Assembly (NCBI GenBank): GCA_002491115.1 | Contig: DKVI01000076.1 | Location: 1 to 14,881, forward strand | DNA: 14,881 nt | Source of the DNA: Lachnospiraceae bacterium UBA7182 | GTDB lineage: Bacteria > Bacillota > Clostridia > Lachnospirales > Lachnospiraceae | Direction: 5' to 3' | Shown: piece after piece, positions 13,973 through 14,881 of the stretch | Layout of the letters: each line of letters begins with the position of its first letter | Position numbering within the stretch: the stretch's first letter is position 1 | The notes under the pieces: model-generated | What the model was told of the DNA's origin: nothing | Seen by the model: the letters and a program-made list of their open reading frames with translations, nothing else | Databases searched by the model: none | Position numbers and translations under genes: made by a program

Positions 13973-14809
13973 TTACGCAAACGCCTTTAATTCTTCTTTT
14001 AATCCTGCAAGCCACTTGTCATAGACCTCTCCTGTCATGGTCATGGAGTGGTTTGCCATTGTCTCTTCGACTTCTTTCACACCTTTTCCTTTGACTGTAT
14101 CCAGGATAATCGCAATCGGCTTGTCCTCTGCCTTTTTGGTCAGAGCTTCGTAGAGCTGCGGAATGTCGTTGCCGTCGATGCGGACCGCATCAAAACCAAA
14201 AGCGGCAAATTTTTCTCTTAAATCGCCGGAGTTTAAGATATCTTTTGTATAGCCGTCCAACTGTTTTTTATTGTTGTCAATGAGCCATACCAGGTTCGTC
14301 ACTTTCTTTGCCGCGGTGAACATAGCTGCTTCCCATACCTGGCCTTCGTTGATCTCGCCGTCGCCGACGATCAGGAACGTACGGGAATCTCTTCCTTTCA
14401 GCTTGTCGCCCAGCGCCATACCCACTGCCAGGGATGTTCCCTGTCCAAGAGAACCTGTAGTCATATCGATACCAGGCGTCTTCCTGCGGTCACAGTGACT
14501 TGGAAAATTGGTTCCCGGCTGGTTCAGCGTCTTGATATCCTCATACGGGAAGAAACCTTTCAGTCCAAGAGCCGCGTAGATCGCCGGACCTGCATGTCCT
14601 TTGGAGCAGATCAGCTTGTCGCGGTCTTCCATCCTAGGATTTTTGGGATCGTATTTCATTACAGTACCGTACAGGACAGCTACCGCGTCTGCGATACTCA
14701 GAGAACCGCCCACATGGCCGAATCCTCTTGCCTTAAACTCTTCTACAGCGCCGATCCTGATCTCCAGGGCAAAGCGCCGTAACTCTTTTTCCAATTGATT
14801 GTCCAGCAT
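13973..14809 (-). CDS. Transketolase, N-terminal (TPP-binding) subunit
   Basis: A 278-residue protein equivalent to the first half of transketolase. TPP-site features are visible: GFGHVGGSLSIAD (29-41, His32), SKGHAGPAIYAAL (69-81, His72), TTGSLGQG (117-124) and the metal/diphosphate motif GDGEINEGQVWEAAMFTAAK running to IDNN (149-180). The split into two genes is common in Firmicutes and archaea. The ATG follows AAAGGAGG. It directly precedes the C-terminal subunit gene and follows the end of another minus-strand gene by 14 bp, so it is internal to an operon whose promoter is outside the window. Other substrates, as for dihydroxyacetone synthase, cannot be excluded, but transketolase is the default reading. 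Confidence 0.94.
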   Translation of the reverse strand: MLDNQLEKELRRFALEIRIGAVEEFKARGFGHVGGSLSIADAVAVLYGTVMKYDPKNPRMEDRDKLICSKGHAGPAIYAALGLKGFFPYEDIKTLNQPGTNFPSHCDRRKTPGIDMTTGSLGQGTSLAVGMALGDKLKGRDSRTFLIVGDGEINEGQVWEAAMFTAAKKVTNLVWLIDNNKKQLDGYTKDILNSGDLREKFAAFGFDAVRIDGNDIPQLYEALTKKAEDKPIAIILDTVKGKGVKEVEETMANHSMTMTGEVYDKWLAGLKEELKAFA

Positions 14810-14823
14810 AAAATAGTCCTCCT

Positions 14824-14880
14824 TTATGTTGCTTTTTGGGGTTTTAACACCGACGTCTTACAGGCGTGCCACACCGCTTC
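14824..14880 (-). CDS. C-terminal end of an upstream gene, cut by the window edge
   Basis: Minus strand: 18 codons (EAVWHACKTSVLKPQKAT) then TAA at 14826-14824, in a frame open to the window edge. The stop touches the ribosome-binding site of the transketolase gene, a spacing typical of cotranscribed genes. Such transketolase pairs often follow a sugar kinase, isomerase or dehydrogenase, but the fragment is too short to identify. Confidence 0.4.
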   Translation of the reverse strand, partial: EAVWHACKTSVLKPQKAT

Positions 14881-14881
14881 T

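Noticed and set aside
12994..14809. Two transketolase halves as a frameshifted single gene.
   Set aside because: Each half has its own strong ribosome-binding site and proper termini with a 19-bp gap, and split transketolase is normal in Firmicutes.

Overview
The window looks like chromosome of a low-to-mid-GC Gram-positive anaerobe of the Clostridia, most likely a Lachnospiraceae-type gut bacterium. This is an inference from strong AGGAGG ribosome-binding sites, TTGACA/TATAAT promoters, a transketolase split into two subunit genes, a clostridial-style MscL with a C-terminal zinc ribbon, and the ecfA1-ecfA2-ecfT-truA block. I saw no rRNA, tRNA, CRISPR array, insertion sequence or phage gene. 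Most genes lie on the minus strand; only a LacI-type regulator and a cyclophilin are on the plus strand.

Layout. (1) 58-4533: a sugar catabolic unit. Xylulokinase and an L-fucose-isomerase-like sugar isomerase form a minus-strand operon ending in a strong hairpin at 170-203. A LacI-family regulator is divergent, and the 298-bp gap between them carries two well-formed promoters and two copies of a shared operator-like word, TGTYCGGGCACG. (2) 4552-6567: glyA, a small Cys-rich protein and mscL, a tightly packed minus-strand operon with its own promoter. (3) 6573-9890: ecfA1-ecfA2-ecfT-truA, encoding the energising module of an ECF vitamin/metal transporter plus tRNA pseudouridine synthase, linked by overlapping reading frames. 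(4) 9921-11253: a GNAT acetyltransferase divergent from a cyclophilin-type prolyl isomerase, the latter closed by a very strong terminator. (5) 11327-11807: two small overlapping genes; the first is a Phd-type antitoxin apparently lacking its central part. (6) 11810-14881: an AI-2E-family membrane protein behind the two transketolase subunit genes, with the last 18 codons of another minus-strand gene at the right edge.

How the parts fit. The isomerase and xylulokinase would convert an aldopentose (probably D-xylose) to xylulose 5-phosphate, and transketolase feeds that into central metabolism, so both ends of the window serve pentose use, although they are separate transcription units. The most useful points for follow-up are the divergent regulatory region with its paired operator, the candidate non-orthologous xylose isomerase, the MscL-zinc-ribbon architecture, the shortened antitoxin with an uncharacterised partner, and the terminator abutting the AI-2E ribosome-binding site. 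I found no clear large undescribed system; the rest is ordinary housekeeping and accessory chromosome.
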